In this document: positions 1-8,043 of the stretch, piece after piece
How the letters are laid out: each line of letters begins with the position of its first letter
Position numbering within the stretch: the first letter of the stretch is position 1
Source: Capnocytophaga haemolytica
GTDB taxonomy: Bacteria; Bacteroidota; Bacteroidia; Flavobacteriales; Flavobacteriaceae
Length of the DNA stretch: 64,000 bases
Direction of reading: 5' to 3'
Assembly (NCBI RefSeq): GCF_001553545.1
Contig: NZ_CP014227.1
Coordinates: forward strand, 1-64,000
Position numbers and translations under genes: made by a program
The notes under the pieces: generated by a model
The model's input: the letters and a program-made list of their open reading frames with translations, nothing else
What the model was told of the DNA's origin: nothing
Database searches by the model: none

Positions 1-387
1 ACACGTTTACAGATTATTTACTTCCTATTTGGCATCGCTAAAGCTGATGGCAAGGTAAGTGATGATGAGGTGCAGCAGATTCGGGAGATAAGTTATTACT
101 TCTTTATTGACTCAGTTGATTTTGAAAGTATCAAAGCGATGTTCGTCGGTTATCAGCAGAGCTATCAACAAACCAATGAATACAGAGTAGATGCTTATAA
201 AATTTTAGGAGTGAGTAGCTCAGCCACTGAGGCAGAAGTGAAGCGAGCCTATCGTGAGATGGCAAAAAAATATCACCCTGACAAGGTGATTACTGATGAT
301 GAGGCAATAAAGAAGGGGGCAGAAGAGAAGTTTAAGCAGGTGCAGCAGGCTTACGATCAGATTTGCAAAGAGCGGGGCTGGGGATAG
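1..387 (+). CDS. DnaJ-domain protein, TerB/DjlA-like, 5' truncated by window edge
   Basis: The reading frame is open from the first base of the window to the stop at 387, so the N-terminus lies outside. The visible first part (about 55 residues) has acidic/hydrophobic helices like a TerB fold. The last 70 residues are a J-domain starting near DAYKILGV, with the HPD tripeptide in YHPDKV that stimulates DnaK ATPase. The TerB plus C-terminal J-domain order is that of DjlA-like Hsp70 co-chaperones. An internal ATG at 70 exists, but the frame continues upstream of it. The DnaJ call is secure; the TerB part is inferred from the partial sequence. Confidence 0.85.
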   Translation, partial: TRLQIIYFLFGIAKADGKVSDDEVQQIREISYYFFIDSVDFESIKAMFVGYQQSYQQTNEYRVDAYKILGVSSSATEAEVKRAYREMAKKYHPDKVITDDEAIKKGAEEKFKQVQQAYDQICKERGWG

Positions 388-399
388 GAGTAAGGGCAA

Positions 400-501
400 A
401 AAAAAGTGGCAAGCGATCTACATCGCACCGCTACAACCGAATACCTTTGCTGTGTTCCCACCCTGGAGGATTTTTCAGGAGCTGGTCGTGTAGGACTTGC
501 C
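400..501 (-). ncRNA. ffs: Small signal recognition particle RNA (4.5S/ffs)
   Basis: Read on the minus strand, the segment carries the SRP RNA apical core: CAGGGTGGGAACACAGCAAAGG, split as CAGGG-TG-GGAA tetraloop and the AGCA side of the symmetric loop that binds Ffh. The ends pair (GGCAAG near 500-495 with CTTGCC at 413-408, and CTACA with TGTAG further in), giving the long rod of a roughly 100-nt bacterial SRP RNA. A perfect TACTTTTG -7 element lies just upstream (506-513), and a run of eight T follows the terminal stem (407-400), which would terminate it. The exact ends are estimated. Confidence 0.9.
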
Positions 502-505
502 GCTG

Positions 506-535
506 CAAAAGTACAACTTTTTCATTACATAGCAA
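506..535 (-). promoter_or_regulatory. Promoter of ffs
   Basis: Bacteroidetes-type promoter on the minus strand: TTG at 535-533, 19-base spacer, TACTTTTG at 513-506 (consensus TAnnTTTG). It would start transcription at about 501, exactly where the SRP RNA stem begins. Confidence 0.8.
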
Positions 536-555
536 GTTTTTTAGGAAATTTTTTG

Positions 556-563
556 TAACTTTG
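556..563 (+). promoter_or_regulatory. -7 element of the ndk operon promoter
   Basis: TAACTTTG matches TAnnTTTG, 58 bases before the ndk start. No clear TTG is seen at -33. It is divergent from the ffs promoter, with about 50 bases between them. Confidence 0.6.
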
Positions 564-621
564 TAGCCTAAATAACGCGGTTTTTACGCTTAACATATTT
601 ATTAACAACATATTAGAGATT

Positions 622-1041
622 ATGGCAACGAATAGAACTTTTACGATGATTAAGCCTGATGCGGTGCAAAAAGGCTATATTGGAGCAATCTTAAAAGAGA
701 TTACCGATGCGGGTTTTGTCATCAAGGCGATGAAGCTCACACAACTCACTCGCCGCGATGCGGAGCTTTTTTATGCGGTACACGCGGACAAACCTTTCTT
801 TGAGGATTTGGTTACTTTTATGAGCAGCGGCGCTATTGTGGCAGCGATCTTAGAGAAGGAGAACGCTGTAGCTGATTTCCGTACACTCATCGGCAGTACT
901 GACCCTGAGAAGGCGGCAGAGGGTACACTGAGGAAGAAATATGCGACTTCGATGTCACGCAATGCTGTACACGGCTCGGATAGCGATGAGAATGCTGCGA
1001 TAGAAAGTGCTTTCCAATTTGCGGGACGCGAAGTGTTTTAA
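622..1041 (+). CDS. ndk: Nucleoside diphosphate kinase
   Basis: Transfers the gamma phosphate between nucleoside tri- and diphosphates through a phosphohistidine, balancing NTP pools in the cytoplasm. The 139-residue protein is full length for the family. It shows the N-terminal [13 protein letters not shown] segment and the active-site motif NAVHGSDS, with the catalytic histidine at residue 117. It is the first gene of a closely spaced plus-strand run (14 bases to the next) that continues to hemD. Confidence 0.97.
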   Translation: MATNRTFTMIKPDAVQKGYIGAILKEITDAGFVIKAMKLTQLTRRDAELFYAVHADKPFFEDLVTFMSSGAIVAAILEKENAVADFRTLIGSTDPEKAAEGTLRKKYATSMSRNAVHGSDSDENAAIESAFQFAGREVF

Positions 1042-1054
1042 CACCTAAAATGCT

Positions 1055-1348
1055 ATGGAAGAGGGTAACACAAGCAGTATGGCAGAGGTTATTCGCCACT
1101 TTGTAGAACGGTACAAGTTGCAATATGGGCTGAACAAAGTAGAGGTAAAAGATCTCTGGAACGAGCAGATGGGTACCCCTATTGCACGGCAGACGATCTC
1201 AGTAGAGTTAGTAGGAGAGACGCTCCGTTGTAGGTTCGTTTCGGCTTCGCTTTCCCAAGAGCTAAGCTATGGGAAAGAAAAGATAATGAACAACCTAAAC
1301 GAGGCTCTCGGTGGAGAGGTGATAAAGAAAATCATTTTTTTAAATTGA
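1055..1348 (+). CDS. DUF721 / DciA-like protein
   Basis: A 97-residue basic protein of the DUF721 family. In other bacteria this family includes DciA, which helps load the DnaB replicative helicase. The family pattern seen here is WNEQMG followed by TISVELVGETLRCRFVSA and LSYGKEKIMNNLNEALG. It is short, having only the core domain, as is usual in Bacteroidetes. It sits between ndk and a GNAT gene, with a one-base overlap with the latter. The helicase-loading role is family knowledge and has not been shown for this short form. Confidence 0.8.
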   Translation: MEEGNTSSMAEVIRHFVERYKLQYGLNKVEVKDLWNEQMGTPIARQTISVELVGETLRCRFVSASLSQELSYGKEKIMNNLNEALGGEVIKKIIFLN

Positions 1349-1896
1349 TGATACGATTTGCAACCATAGACGACAGCCACAGTGTAGCCCCCTTGATGCT
1401 ACAAGCGATGGAGGAGATCGTTCATAAGATTATAGGCAGGAAGGACAATGTGGAGGCGGTAGCTTTCTTAAAAACACTTTTTGAGGAGGAAGCCAATCAG
1501 TACTCCCACCAGAATACGCTTGTGTTTGAGGGTGCTAAGGGGCAGGTGCTCGGCTCGCTCGTGTTCTACGATGGTGCGGATTTGCACACACTGAGGCAAC
1601 CTGTGCTCGACCTTGCCTCACAAAGGTACGGCACGGTTATTGCTATGGAAGATGAGACGGCGGCGGGGGAAATCTACATCGATACGCTGAGTGTGCACCC
1701 TATGGCTCAGGGCAAGGGGATAGGATCGAAGCTCATCAGCTATCTCAAAGCCTATACACAGCAGCCTATTGGGCTGTTGGTAGATACCAAAAACCCACAC
1801 GCCGAAAGGCTTTACACCCGTTTGGGCTTCCATTACCAAAGCGATGTGCCGCTGGCGGGCGGTTTATACAAACACTTGCAATACACGAGAGAATGA
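1348..1896 (+). CDS. GNAT-family N-acetyltransferase
   Basis: A 182-residue acetyl-CoA-dependent N-acetyltransferase of unknown substrate. The acetyl-CoA binding motif A is seen as VHPMAQGKGIGSKLISY (Q/RxxGxG/A type), followed by the motif B region LLVDTKNPHAERLYTRLGF, where the NPHAxxLYxxLGF pattern is characteristic. The frame also opens with a TTG codon at 1345. The ATG at 1348 is preferred because it overlaps the preceding stop by one base (TGATG), a typical coupling arrangement. Its 3' end overlaps the start of pyrC by four bases. Confidence 0.85.
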   Translation: MIRFATIDDSHSVAPLMLQAMEEIVHKIIGRKDNVEAVAFLKTLFEEEANQYSHQNTLVFEGAKGQVLGSLVFYDGADLHTLRQPVLDLASQRYGTVIAMEDETAAGEIYIDTLSVHPMAQGKGIGSKLISYLKAYTQQPIGLLVDTKNPHAERLYTRLGFHYQSDVPLAGGLYKHLQYTRE

Positions 1897-3230
1897 GAAC
1901 AGTGATTAAAAATACCTACCTCGTCAATGAAGGTGTGATACAGCAAGGCGATTTGCTCATTGAGGGTGAACGCATTGCGCGTATAGGCGGGACTATTACC
2001 CCTAAGGAAGGCGATACGGTGATCGAGGCTGAGGGAAAGTATCTGCTGCCTGGGGTGATTGATGACCAAGTGCACTTTCGTGAACCAGGGCTCACTCATA
2101 AGGCGACTATCGGCAGTGAGAGTAGGGCAGCGGTAGCGGGAGGCGTTACTACCTTCTTTGAGCAGCCTAATACGGTGCCTCAAACCACGACTATAGAACG
2201 TTTGGAAGAGAAGTTTGCCATCGCAGCAAAGACCTCTTATGCTAATTACTCTTTCTTCTTGGGGGGCACGAATGACAATTTGGAAGAGCTGAAACGGCTC
2301 AGCAGGAATGCCTGTGCGGGTATCAAGCTCTTCTTGGGGTCTTCTACGGGGAATATGCTGGTAGATGACGAGGCTGTGATAGAGAATATATTCCGCAATA
2401 CCGATTTAGTGATAGCTGCCCATTGTGAAGACGAGCAGACCATCAGGCGCAACTTAGCGCATTATAAGGAACGCTATGGTGAGGACATTCCCATAGCAAT
2501 GCACCCGTTGATAAGAAGTGCTGAGGCTTGTTATCTCTCCTCCTCAAAGGCGATAGCCTTAGCAAAGAAGACAGGGGCACGGCTACACGTATTCCACCTC
2601 TCCACAGCAAGAGAGACGGAACTTTTTAGGAATGATATCCCACTGAAAGATAAGAAGATCACGGCGGAAGTGTGTGTACATCACCTGTGGTTCTCCGATG
2701 CTGACTATGCGAGCAAAGGGGCATTTATCAAGTGGAACCCTGCGGTGAAGACCGCTGAGGATAGGGCAGCTTTATGGACAGCACTACTCGACGATCGCTT
2801 AGATGTTATAGCCACTGACCACGCCCCACATACCTTGCAAGAGAAACAGCAGCAAGGCTATACAAATATACCCTCAGGAGGACCTTTGGTGCAACACTCC
2901 TTAGTAGCAATGCTCGAGCAGGCGAAGAAAGGTAAGATAGCTATCAAAACCCTTGTGCAGAAGATGTGTCATAACCCTGCTATCCTCTTTGAGATAAAGG
3001 ACAGAGGCTACTTGCGCGAAGGCTACTATGCCGACCTTGTGCTCGTAGATATGGATGCTACGTGGCAGGTAAGCAAGGCAAACCTGCTCTACAAGTGCGG
3101 ATGGAGCCCATTTGAGGGACAGACATTCAGTACACAGGTGGTAAGTACCTTTGTCAATGGACACTTAGTATACGACAGAGGCACTGTAATAGGCGATCCA
3201 CAAGGCAAACGTATCACTTTTAACCAATAA
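1893..3230 (+). CDS. pyrC: Dihydroorotase
   Basis: Amidohydrolase that cyclises carbamoyl aspartate to dihydroorotate in pyrimidine synthesis. Its 445 residues match class I dihydroorotases. Visible motifs are the signature DDQVHFREPGLTHKA (residues 57-71), the lysine in GIKLFLGSSTGN that is carbamylated in the family, metal-ligand histidines in AAHCED and HVFHLS, and the late ATDHAPHT motif. Oddity: the usual HxH at the first motif reads QVH here, so one classical zinc ligand is a glutamine. I recall this form from other Bacteroidetes enzymes. The start overlaps the upstream GNAT stop (ATGA), indicating translational coupling. Confidence 0.92.
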   Translation: MRTVIKNTYLVNEGVIQQGDLLIEGERIARIGGTITPKEGDTVIEAEGKYLLPGVIDDQVHFREPGLTHKATIGSESRAAVAGGVTTFFEQPNTVPQTTTIERLEEKFAIAAKTSYANYSFFLGGTNDNLEELKRLSRNACAGIKLFLGSSTGNMLVDDEAVIENIFRNTDLVIAAHCEDEQTIRRNLAHYKERYGEDIPIAMHPLIRSAEACYLSSSKAIALAKKTGARLHVFHLSTARETELFRNDIPLKDKKITAEVCVHHLWFSDADYASKGAFIKWNPAVKTAEDRAALWTALLDDRLDVIATDHAPHTLQEKQQQGYTNIPSGGPLVQHSLVAMLEQAKKGKIAIKTLVQKMCHNPAILFEIKDRGYLREGYYADLVLVDMDATWQVSKANLLYKCGWSPFEGQTFSTQVVSTFVNGHLVYDRGTVIGDPQGKRITFNQ

Positions 3231-3234
3231 GAAA

Positions 3235-3600
3235 ATGAAAAGAATTATACCCCTCCTCATAGCTCTCGCACTCTTGGCTTGCAAAAAGAACATTGTGCCC
3301 AAGCCCGACCATTTCTTAAACGATAAGGAGATGGAACAACTAATGTACGACTTAGCTCTTTTAGAAGCCTTTAAGAATGCTGAGCCAAGGCTACTTGACT
3401 CGTTACAGATCAACAGTAAGGACTTTATTTACAAGAAGTACGGCATTGATAGCCTTGCAATGGCTCAGAATATAGTCTATTACGCATCCCTACCTAAAGA
3501 GTATGACACTATCATCAAGAAGGTAGAGCATCGCTTGAAGTTTCAGCGTGATAGCATCAACAATCCCAATAGTTTAAAGAACAATCAGAATAAGAAATAA
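3235..3600 (+). CDS. DUF4296 lipoprotein
   Basis: A 121-residue lipoprotein. A short signal peptide ends in the lipobox LLAC (Cys16), followed by lysines. The rest is mostly helical with the DUF4296 pattern (an FLNDKEMEQLMYDLALLEA segment, then YKKYGIDSLAMAQNIVYYA). The function is unknown. The family is found in Bacteroidetes, often beside dihydroorotase, as here (four bases after pyrC). Confidence 0.8.
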   Translation: MKRIIPLLIALALLACKKNIVPKPDHFLNDKEMEQLMYDLALLEAFKNAEPRLLDSLQINSKDFIYKKYGIDSLAMAQNIVYYASLPKEYDTIIKKVEHRLKFQRDSINNPNSLKNNQNKK

Positions 3601-3612
3601 CAAAGCCTTGTA

Positions 3613-4305
3613 TTGGAAACACTTGCCTTACATAAATCATATATCTCGTGGATATTCCCTGCTTTCTTGCTCATCTTTGGGCTGATAGCTTTCTTGAGGG
3701 TATTCTATCCTAACCACTTCTTTGACTACAAAAAACTGCTTTACAACAGTAAATACATCATCATCTATCAGAAGAAAGAGCGAAAGCTGCACCTATTCAG
3801 CGTAGTGCTCTACCTCTTGCAGTGCCTGAGCTTAGCACTCTTTGCTTATGTATGCCTCAAAGCCTTGCGAATTACAGCACTTGACCACCAACGGTATCTA
3901 TACTTAGAGCTCGTGATAATTGCCTTTGTAGTACTCACCTTAAAACTGCTACTCCAACGCTGGATCAGTTCCCTTTTTGACCTAAAAGAGTTCACCCACG
4001 GCTATACTTTCACCCGATTAGCCTACTCAAATTATGCTGCTATTCTTGTGGCAGTACTCTTATTTTTGGGCGTTTACACTCCTGTTTTTGGTAAAATCTT
4101 CTTAGGAACACTTCTTTGCATACTGCTGACTATCAATATTATAAGCTGGGTGAAAATTATAAAAACAAATCTTAAAGAAATAAAACCTTACAGTTTGTAT
4201 TTTATTTTGTACTTTTGCACCCTCGAAATAGCGCCTTATATCTTTCTCATCTACTCCGTGAGGTATTTAGCTGAGAGCCATACGATGCTTCAATTTAGTT
4301 TGTAG
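3613..4305 (+). CDS. DUF4271 membrane protein
   Basis: A 230-residue integral membrane protein with six or so hydrophobic helices (for example residues 12-30, 60-85, 95-115, 140-160, 165-180, 195-215) and the FDYKKLLYNSKYI loop typical of DUF4271. No ATG is available at the 5' end. TTG at 3613 is the only plausible start after the previous stop, 13 bases downstream of the DUF4296 gene. The function is unknown. Its position just before hemD is commonly seen in Bacteroidetes. Confidence 0.8.
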   Translation: METLALHKSYISWIFPAFLLIFGLIAFLRVFYPNHFFDYKKLLYNSKYIIIYQKKERKLHLFSVVLYLLQCLSLALFAYVCLKALRITALDHQRYLYLELVIIAFVVLTLKLLLQRWISSLFDLKEFTHGYTFTRLAYSNYAAILVAVLLFLGVYTPVFGKIFLGTLLCILLTINIISWVKIIKTNLKEIKPYSLYFILYFCTLEIAPYIFLIYSVRYLAESHTMLQFSL

Positions 4306-4336
4306 TGATACATAAGGGTGTAAAGAATAATAATTT

Positions 4337-5086
4337 ATGAAGGTAAAAACAATCTTAGTTTCACAACCAGAACCCAAAGCAGAGAACTCGCCTTATGCGC
4401 AGATCATCGAAAACCACAAAGTGAAAGTAGACTTCATCCCCTTTGTGAAAGTCGAAGGAATGACCGCCAAGGACATACGTATGCAGAAGATCGACCTTAC
4501 GAACTTCACCGCGGTGATACTTACCAGCCGCAAATCAGTAGACCATTACTTCCGCATCGCTGAGGAAATGCGCTTCAAGGTGCCCACTACAATGAAGTAC
4601 TTCTGCCAATCTGAGGCTATAGCCTATTATCTACAAAAATACATCACCTACCGCAAACGCAAGATATACGTAGGCAAAAAGGAGTTTGCTGACCTCTTGC
4701 CTATCTTAAAGAAATACAAGGAGGAGAAGTTTCTCTTCCCTGGTTCCGACGTACCCAAACCTGAGGCTACCGAAGCCCTCAACGAACTGAAAATAAAGTG
4801 GGAACGCGTAATCTTCTACCGCACTGTGGTGTGCGACCTTTCCGCTATTAAGAACGCTAAGTACGACATCCTTGCCTTCTTTAGTGCTGCTGGCGTGGAA
4901 GCCCTTTTCAAGAACTTCCCCGACTTCTCACAGAAGAAGACCAAAATCGCTGTCTATGGCGATGCTACCTTGAAAGCCGCTGAGGAAGCTGGGCTGACGA
5001 TCGACATCAAAGCTCCATCGCCCGAAAGCCCCTCAATGACCGTCGCCCTCGACCACTACATTAGCAAGGCAAACGCCAGAAAATAA
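4337..5086 (+). CDS. hemD: Uroporphyrinogen-III synthase
   Basis: A 249-residue HemD-type protein that closes and inverts ring D of hydroxymethylbilane to give uroporphyrinogen III. The two-lobed family has low sequence conservation. Recognisable parts are the N-terminal ILVSQPEP start, VILTSRKSVDHYFR, a linker, and the C-terminal FFSAAGVEALF, VYGDATLKAAEEAGL and PSPESPSMTVAL, the last being the usual final motif. It is the last gene of the run that begins at ndk. hemA and hemC lie separately at 23.5-25.7 kb. Confidence 0.9.
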   Translation: MKVKTILVSQPEPKAENSPYAQIIENHKVKVDFIPFVKVEGMTAKDIRMQKIDLTNFTAVILTSRKSVDHYFRIAEEMRFKVPTTMKYFCQSEAIAYYLQKYITYRKRKIYVGKKEFADLLPILKKYKEEKFLFPGSDVPKPEATEALNELKIKWERVIFYRTVVCDLSAIKNAKYDILAFFSAAGVEALFKNFPDFSQKKTKIAVYGDATLKAAEEAGLTIDIKAPSPESPSMTVALDHYISKANARK

Positions 5087-5111
5087 TCTATAGAACATAA
5101 CAAATAACAAT

Positions 5112-5147
5112 AATGCCCAATAGCAAATGATAAAGCTATTGGGCATT
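5112..5147. terminator. Hairpin between convergent hemD and the GH3 gene
   Basis: AATGCCCAATAGC (5112-5124) and GCTATTGGGCATT (5135-5147) form a perfect 13-bp stem with a 10-base loop. It is placed between two convergent genes. There is no long T run on either side, so it may block read-through mainly by its stem. Confidence 0.75.
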
Positions 5148-5166
5148 ATGCATTATATAATGTACA

Positions 5167-6678
5167 TTAGTCCATTGCTAACAGTTCCTCGACATACTCT
5201 CGGCTGTTCGACAGGCGCGGCACCTTATTCTGACCGCCGAGCTTATCTTTCTCCTTGAGCCAATCGTGGAAAAGCCTTGCGCGCGCTACGTGCACCTTAG
5301 GCATATTGAGCGTCATATTGTTATAGCGCTTCGCCTCGTAGTCGGAGTTGAGCTTCTTGAGCTCTGCATCCAACAGCTCAGTAAAGCGCACCATATCGGT
5401 AGGCGTCTTCTCAAACTCTATAATCCACTCGTGCCCCCCTTTGAGCTTATCCTTCATAAATATAGGTGCTACCGTGTAGTCCGTAACGCTGCTATCAGTC
5501 TGCTCACAGGCGTGCTTGAGTGCCCGCTCCGCATTCTCGATGATAAGCTCCTCACCAAACACATTGATAAAATGCTTCGTGCGCCCCGTAATCTTAATGC
5601 GGTAAGGCGAGGTGCTGGTAAAGCGCACCGTATCGCCTATCATATAGCGCCAAAGCCCTGAATTAGTGGTGATCACCACCGCATAGTTCTTGCCTGTTTC
5701 CACCTCCCAAAGCGGCACCACACGCTGCTCAGGCGTACCAAAGGTATCCATAGGGATAAACTCGTAAAAAATACCATAATCGAGCATTAACAGCATCTCG
5801 TCTGAATTGTTGCGGTCTTGAATGGCAAAGAACCCTTCGGAGGCGTTGTATATCTCGTAATAACGGAAGTCGTCCTTGGGTATCAGCTGTTTGTATTGCT
5901 CGCGGTAGGGCACAAAACTCACCCCGCCGTGGAAATACACCTCCAAGTTAGGCCATAGCTCTAAGAGGTGGCTCTTGCCCGTATCCTCCAAGAAGCGGTG
6001 TAGCAGCACGAGCATCCACGAAGGCACACCCGCCATACTGGTAACATTTTCCCCTTTAGCCTCGCGTATAATTGCCTTGAGCTTGCTTTCCCACTCACTC
6101 ATTAGCGACACTTTATTGCTCGGTGTACAGCTAAATTCCGCCCAAAAGGGCAAGTTTTCTATCAAAATAGCCGATAAATCCCCAAAATAAGTACCATTCT
6201 GCTCGTAAAGTTCTTTACTACCTCCCAATCTAAGACTTTTACCTGTAAAAAGATTAGCATTTTCGTTGTTATTGAGGTACAAACACAGCATATCCTTACC
6301 CGATTTGTAGTGACAAAGCTGCAAAGCCTCCTCACTTACGGGTATAAACTTACTTTTGGCATTGGTAGTGCCGCTACTCTTGGCAAACCACTTGATGGGC
6401 GTATGCCAAAAGATATTGCGCTCCCCTCGCCGTGCACGCTCCACTTGTGGCTCAAACACTTCGTAAGTGATCACAGGCGTGCGGCGTACAAACTGCTCGT
6501 AATTGTGCACCTCCTTAAAGCCGTAGGCTTTGCCCACTTCAGTGCCCTCGGCAGTGCGCACCAAGTCGAGCAGCACGCGCTCTTGCACCTCATTGGGGTG
6601 ATTGACAAAGTGTTCTATCTGGTCGATACGTCTCCGCAGGAACCACGACGTAATGGTGTTGATCAGTGCTAATGGCAT
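5167..6678 (-). CDS. GH3-family (auxin-responsive promoter family) acyl-adenylate enzyme
   Basis: A 503-residue protein of the GH3 superfamily, the ANL-type adenylating fold best known from plant jasmonate and auxin amino-acid conjugases. Visible parts include the early RRTPVITYEVFEP segment, the ATP-loop-like FAKSSGTTNAKSKFIPVS near residue 95, YNASEGFFAIQD, and the hinge region YRIKITGRTKHFINVFGEE. Bacterial members are common in Bacteroidetes, but their substrates are unknown. It is monocistronic and convergent with hemD. Confidence 0.88.
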   Translation of the reverse strand: MPLALINTITSWFLRRRIDQIEHFVNHPNEVQERVLLDLVRTAEGTEVGKAYGFKEVHNYEQFVRRTPVITYEVFEPQVERARRGERNIFWHTPIKWFAKSSGTTNAKSKFIPVSEEALQLCHYKSGKDMLCLYLNNNENANLFTGKSLRLGGSKELYEQNGTYFGDLSAILIENLPFWAEFSCTPSNKVSLMSEWESKLKAIIREAKGENVTSMAGVPSWMLVLLHRFLEDTGKSHLLELWPNLEVYFHGGVSFVPYREQYKQLIPKDDFRYYEIYNASEGFFAIQDRNNSDEMLLMLDYGIFYEFIPMDTFGTPEQRVVPLWEVETGKNYAVVITTNSGLWRYMIGDTVRFTSTSPYRIKITGRTKHFINVFGEELIIENAERALKHACEQTDSSVTDYTVAPIFMKDKLKGGHEWIIEFEKTPTDMVRFTELLDAELKKLNSDYEAKRYNNMTLNMPKVHVARARLFHDWLKEKDKLGGQNKVPRLSNSREYVEELLAMD

Positions 6679-6796
6679 CTTTATTCAGGTAAAAAATCGG
6701 GTAAAAGTACAGCTTATTTTTCAATTGACGAAATAATTCACTAAAAAAATACATCTCCCCTTCTTAAATAACTTCAAAATCAAAGGGTTAATCGCA

Positions 6797-7138
6797 CTAC
6801 TTTCTTTCGCTCCTCTTTGTAGTGATAACGATTGCTCCGTGCCTTGCTGCTGTGCCGTATGTTGCCCTTGCAATGCTATCCTTCAGCACCTCGAGGAGCG
6901 TAATGTCTTCCGCTTTTATAGATCGGAGCCATCTCATACATCGCTTGCGTCGCCTCGTAAAACGCTTATTACAACAGCAATACACCTTGCCATCAATCAC
7001 ATAAAGAGGTCCCTTACAACGGTCGCCCAAATACGGACTGAGCTTGATAATACCTCGCACCATTGCACAAGGAGTATCCTGTGCTGCACCTATCGCAGCA
7101 CAACCCAAAAGCAATAGTATCAAAGCAATATACCGCAT
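6797..7138 (-). CDS. Secreted mini-protein resembling the end of a TonB-receptor plug domain
   Basis: A 113-residue protein with an N-terminal signal peptide (ILLLLGCAAIGAAQ). The mature part has the order seen in SusC/RagA-type plug domains: PLYVIDGKV, then IKAEDITLLEVLKDS, then ATYGTAARHGAIVITTK. In receptors these pieces read PLYVVDG, IESIEVLKDA and AIYGSRGANGVIxITTK. Between the first two there is a Cys- and Arg-rich insert (CCCNKRFTRRRKRC). No beta-barrel follows. GTG at 7141 precedes ATG at 7138, and I prefer the ATG. It may be a decayed receptor or a free-standing plug module; the clean frame and its own promoter favour a real gene. Confidence 0.7.
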   Translation of the reverse strand: MRYIALILLLLGCAAIGAAQDTPCAMVRGIIKLSPYLGDRCKGPLYVIDGKVYCCCNKRFTRRRKRCMRWLRSIKAEDITLLEVLKDSIARATYGTAARHGAIVITTKRSERK

Positions 7139-7158
7139 CACAAAAAAGTTTTACCCTG

Positions 7159-7188
7159 CAAAAATACGCATTATTTCGCACATAACAA
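7159..7188 (-). promoter_or_regulatory. Promoter of the plug-like mini-protein gene
   Basis: TTG at 7188-7186, 19-base spacer and TATTTTTG at 7166-7159 on the minus strand, 20 bases upstream of the ATG. Confidence 0.75.
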
Positions 7189-7534
7189 GCCTCTTTTCGG
7201 TAAAAATTTGCTATCTTTGCTACATACTCCCCTAGCCTAATCGAATAAGAAACGAAGCCGTAACGAATCCACTATATAACCCTTCCCCTTATCCACAGAT
7301 TTCCTCCTAAAAATAGAATTATTCACAATCAATTATTATTCAGACGTTTAAACCAAAAACTCATATATAAAAGAACATTCTTTATGAAATTTTTACCCAT
7401 TTATTCCAAGAAAAGTATTACTTTTGGCCCGTGAAACTCACAATAAAAAAACTGACAAATGAAGAGTTTGGCACGCTTATTGTGGGATATCTTCACAAGA
7501 AACATTAGAATTAATATTTTAAAATTTTTAAACG
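7189..7534 (+). promoter_or_regulatory. Gene-free spacer holding the promoter of the DUF1573 gene
   Basis: About 350 bases without a credible gene. TACTTTTG at 7419-7426 is the likely -7 element for the gene at 7535, leaving a leader of about 100 bases. A second TAnnTTTG match, TATCTTTG, lies at 7212-7219 with no obvious gene behind it. The part around 7235-7275 has the CGAA/TAACGAATCC-like degenerate sequence seen in other spacers of this window. Confidence 0.55.
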
Positions 7535-7903
7535 ATGAAAAAGTTTTTAACATTATTGTTTGTAGCAGTTTTTGGCGTAATGGCTTATGCCCAAGATGCA
7601 GAGATTTCTTTTAAAGCAGAAGAAATTGATTACGGTACTATCAAAGCTGGTAGCGATGGGGTTCGTGTATTCGAGTTCACCAACACTGGCAAGGCTCCGC
7701 TAGTGATCTCAAACGTTACTTCATCTTGCGGATGCACCGTTCCTTCTTGGACAAACTCGCCTGTAGCCCCTGGTGCTAAAGGAAAAATTGAAGTAAAGTA
7801 CGACACTAACCGTGTTGGCCCTATCAGCAAGACCATCACTGTAAGCTCTAACGCTAAGAAGAACCCTCAGGTAGGCTTAAGAATTAGAGGACTTGTTCAA
7901 TAA
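7535..7903 (+). CDS. DUF1573 secreted protein
   Basis: A 122-residue exported protein with a signal peptide MKKFLTLLFVAVFGVMAYAQ, then a single immunoglobulin-like DUF1573 domain. The family motif SSCGCTVPSW is near residue 65, and the ending is SSNAKKNPQVGLRIRG. DUF1573 proteins are abundant in Bacteroidetes envelopes, but their function is unknown. It is a single-gene unit with its own promoter and a strong terminator. AAC-rich codons and a long leader suggest high expression, which is an inference. Confidence 0.88.
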   Translation: MKKFLTLLFVAVFGVMAYAQDAEISFKAEEIDYGTIKAGSDGVRVFEFTNTGKAPLVISNVTSSCGCTVPSWTNSPVAPGAKGKIEVKYDTNRVGPISKTITVSSNAKKNPQVGLRIRGLVQ

Positions 7904-7923
7904 TCCATAACTATTTATATTTT

Positions 7924-7964
7924 AATAAGCCGCTCTCGTTCACTTAGGAGCGGCTTATTTTATG
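7924..7964 (+). terminator. Terminator of the DUF1573 gene
   Basis: AATAAGCCGCTC (7924-7935) pairs with GAGCGGCTTATT (7948-7959), a perfect 12-bp stem followed by TTATGTT, 20 bases after the stop. Confidence 0.85.
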
Positions 7965-8005
7965 TTAAAAAAGTTATAAAATTTATTTTGTATAAAATTT
8001 TTTAC

Positions 8006-8013
8006 TACCTTTG
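8006..8013 (+). promoter_or_regulatory. -7 element of the coiled-coil protein gene
   Basis: TACCTTTG. Transcription would start near 8020. This rules out the in-frame TTG at 8011 as a start and fixes the start codon at ATG 8044. Confidence 0.7.
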
Positions 8014-8043
8014 CCCCCAAGAGAACTAAAAACCATTTTTAAA

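Noticed and set aside
363..566. Plus-strand open frame of 67 codons overlapping the DnaJ gene end
   Set aside because: It runs through the SRP RNA gene and its promoter on the other strand; the RNA explains the conserved sequence.
8011..8043. Upstream extension of the coiled-coil gene from TTG 8011
   Set aside because: The TTG is part of the TACCTTTG promoter element, so it cannot be in the transcript. The signal peptide begins at ATG 8044.
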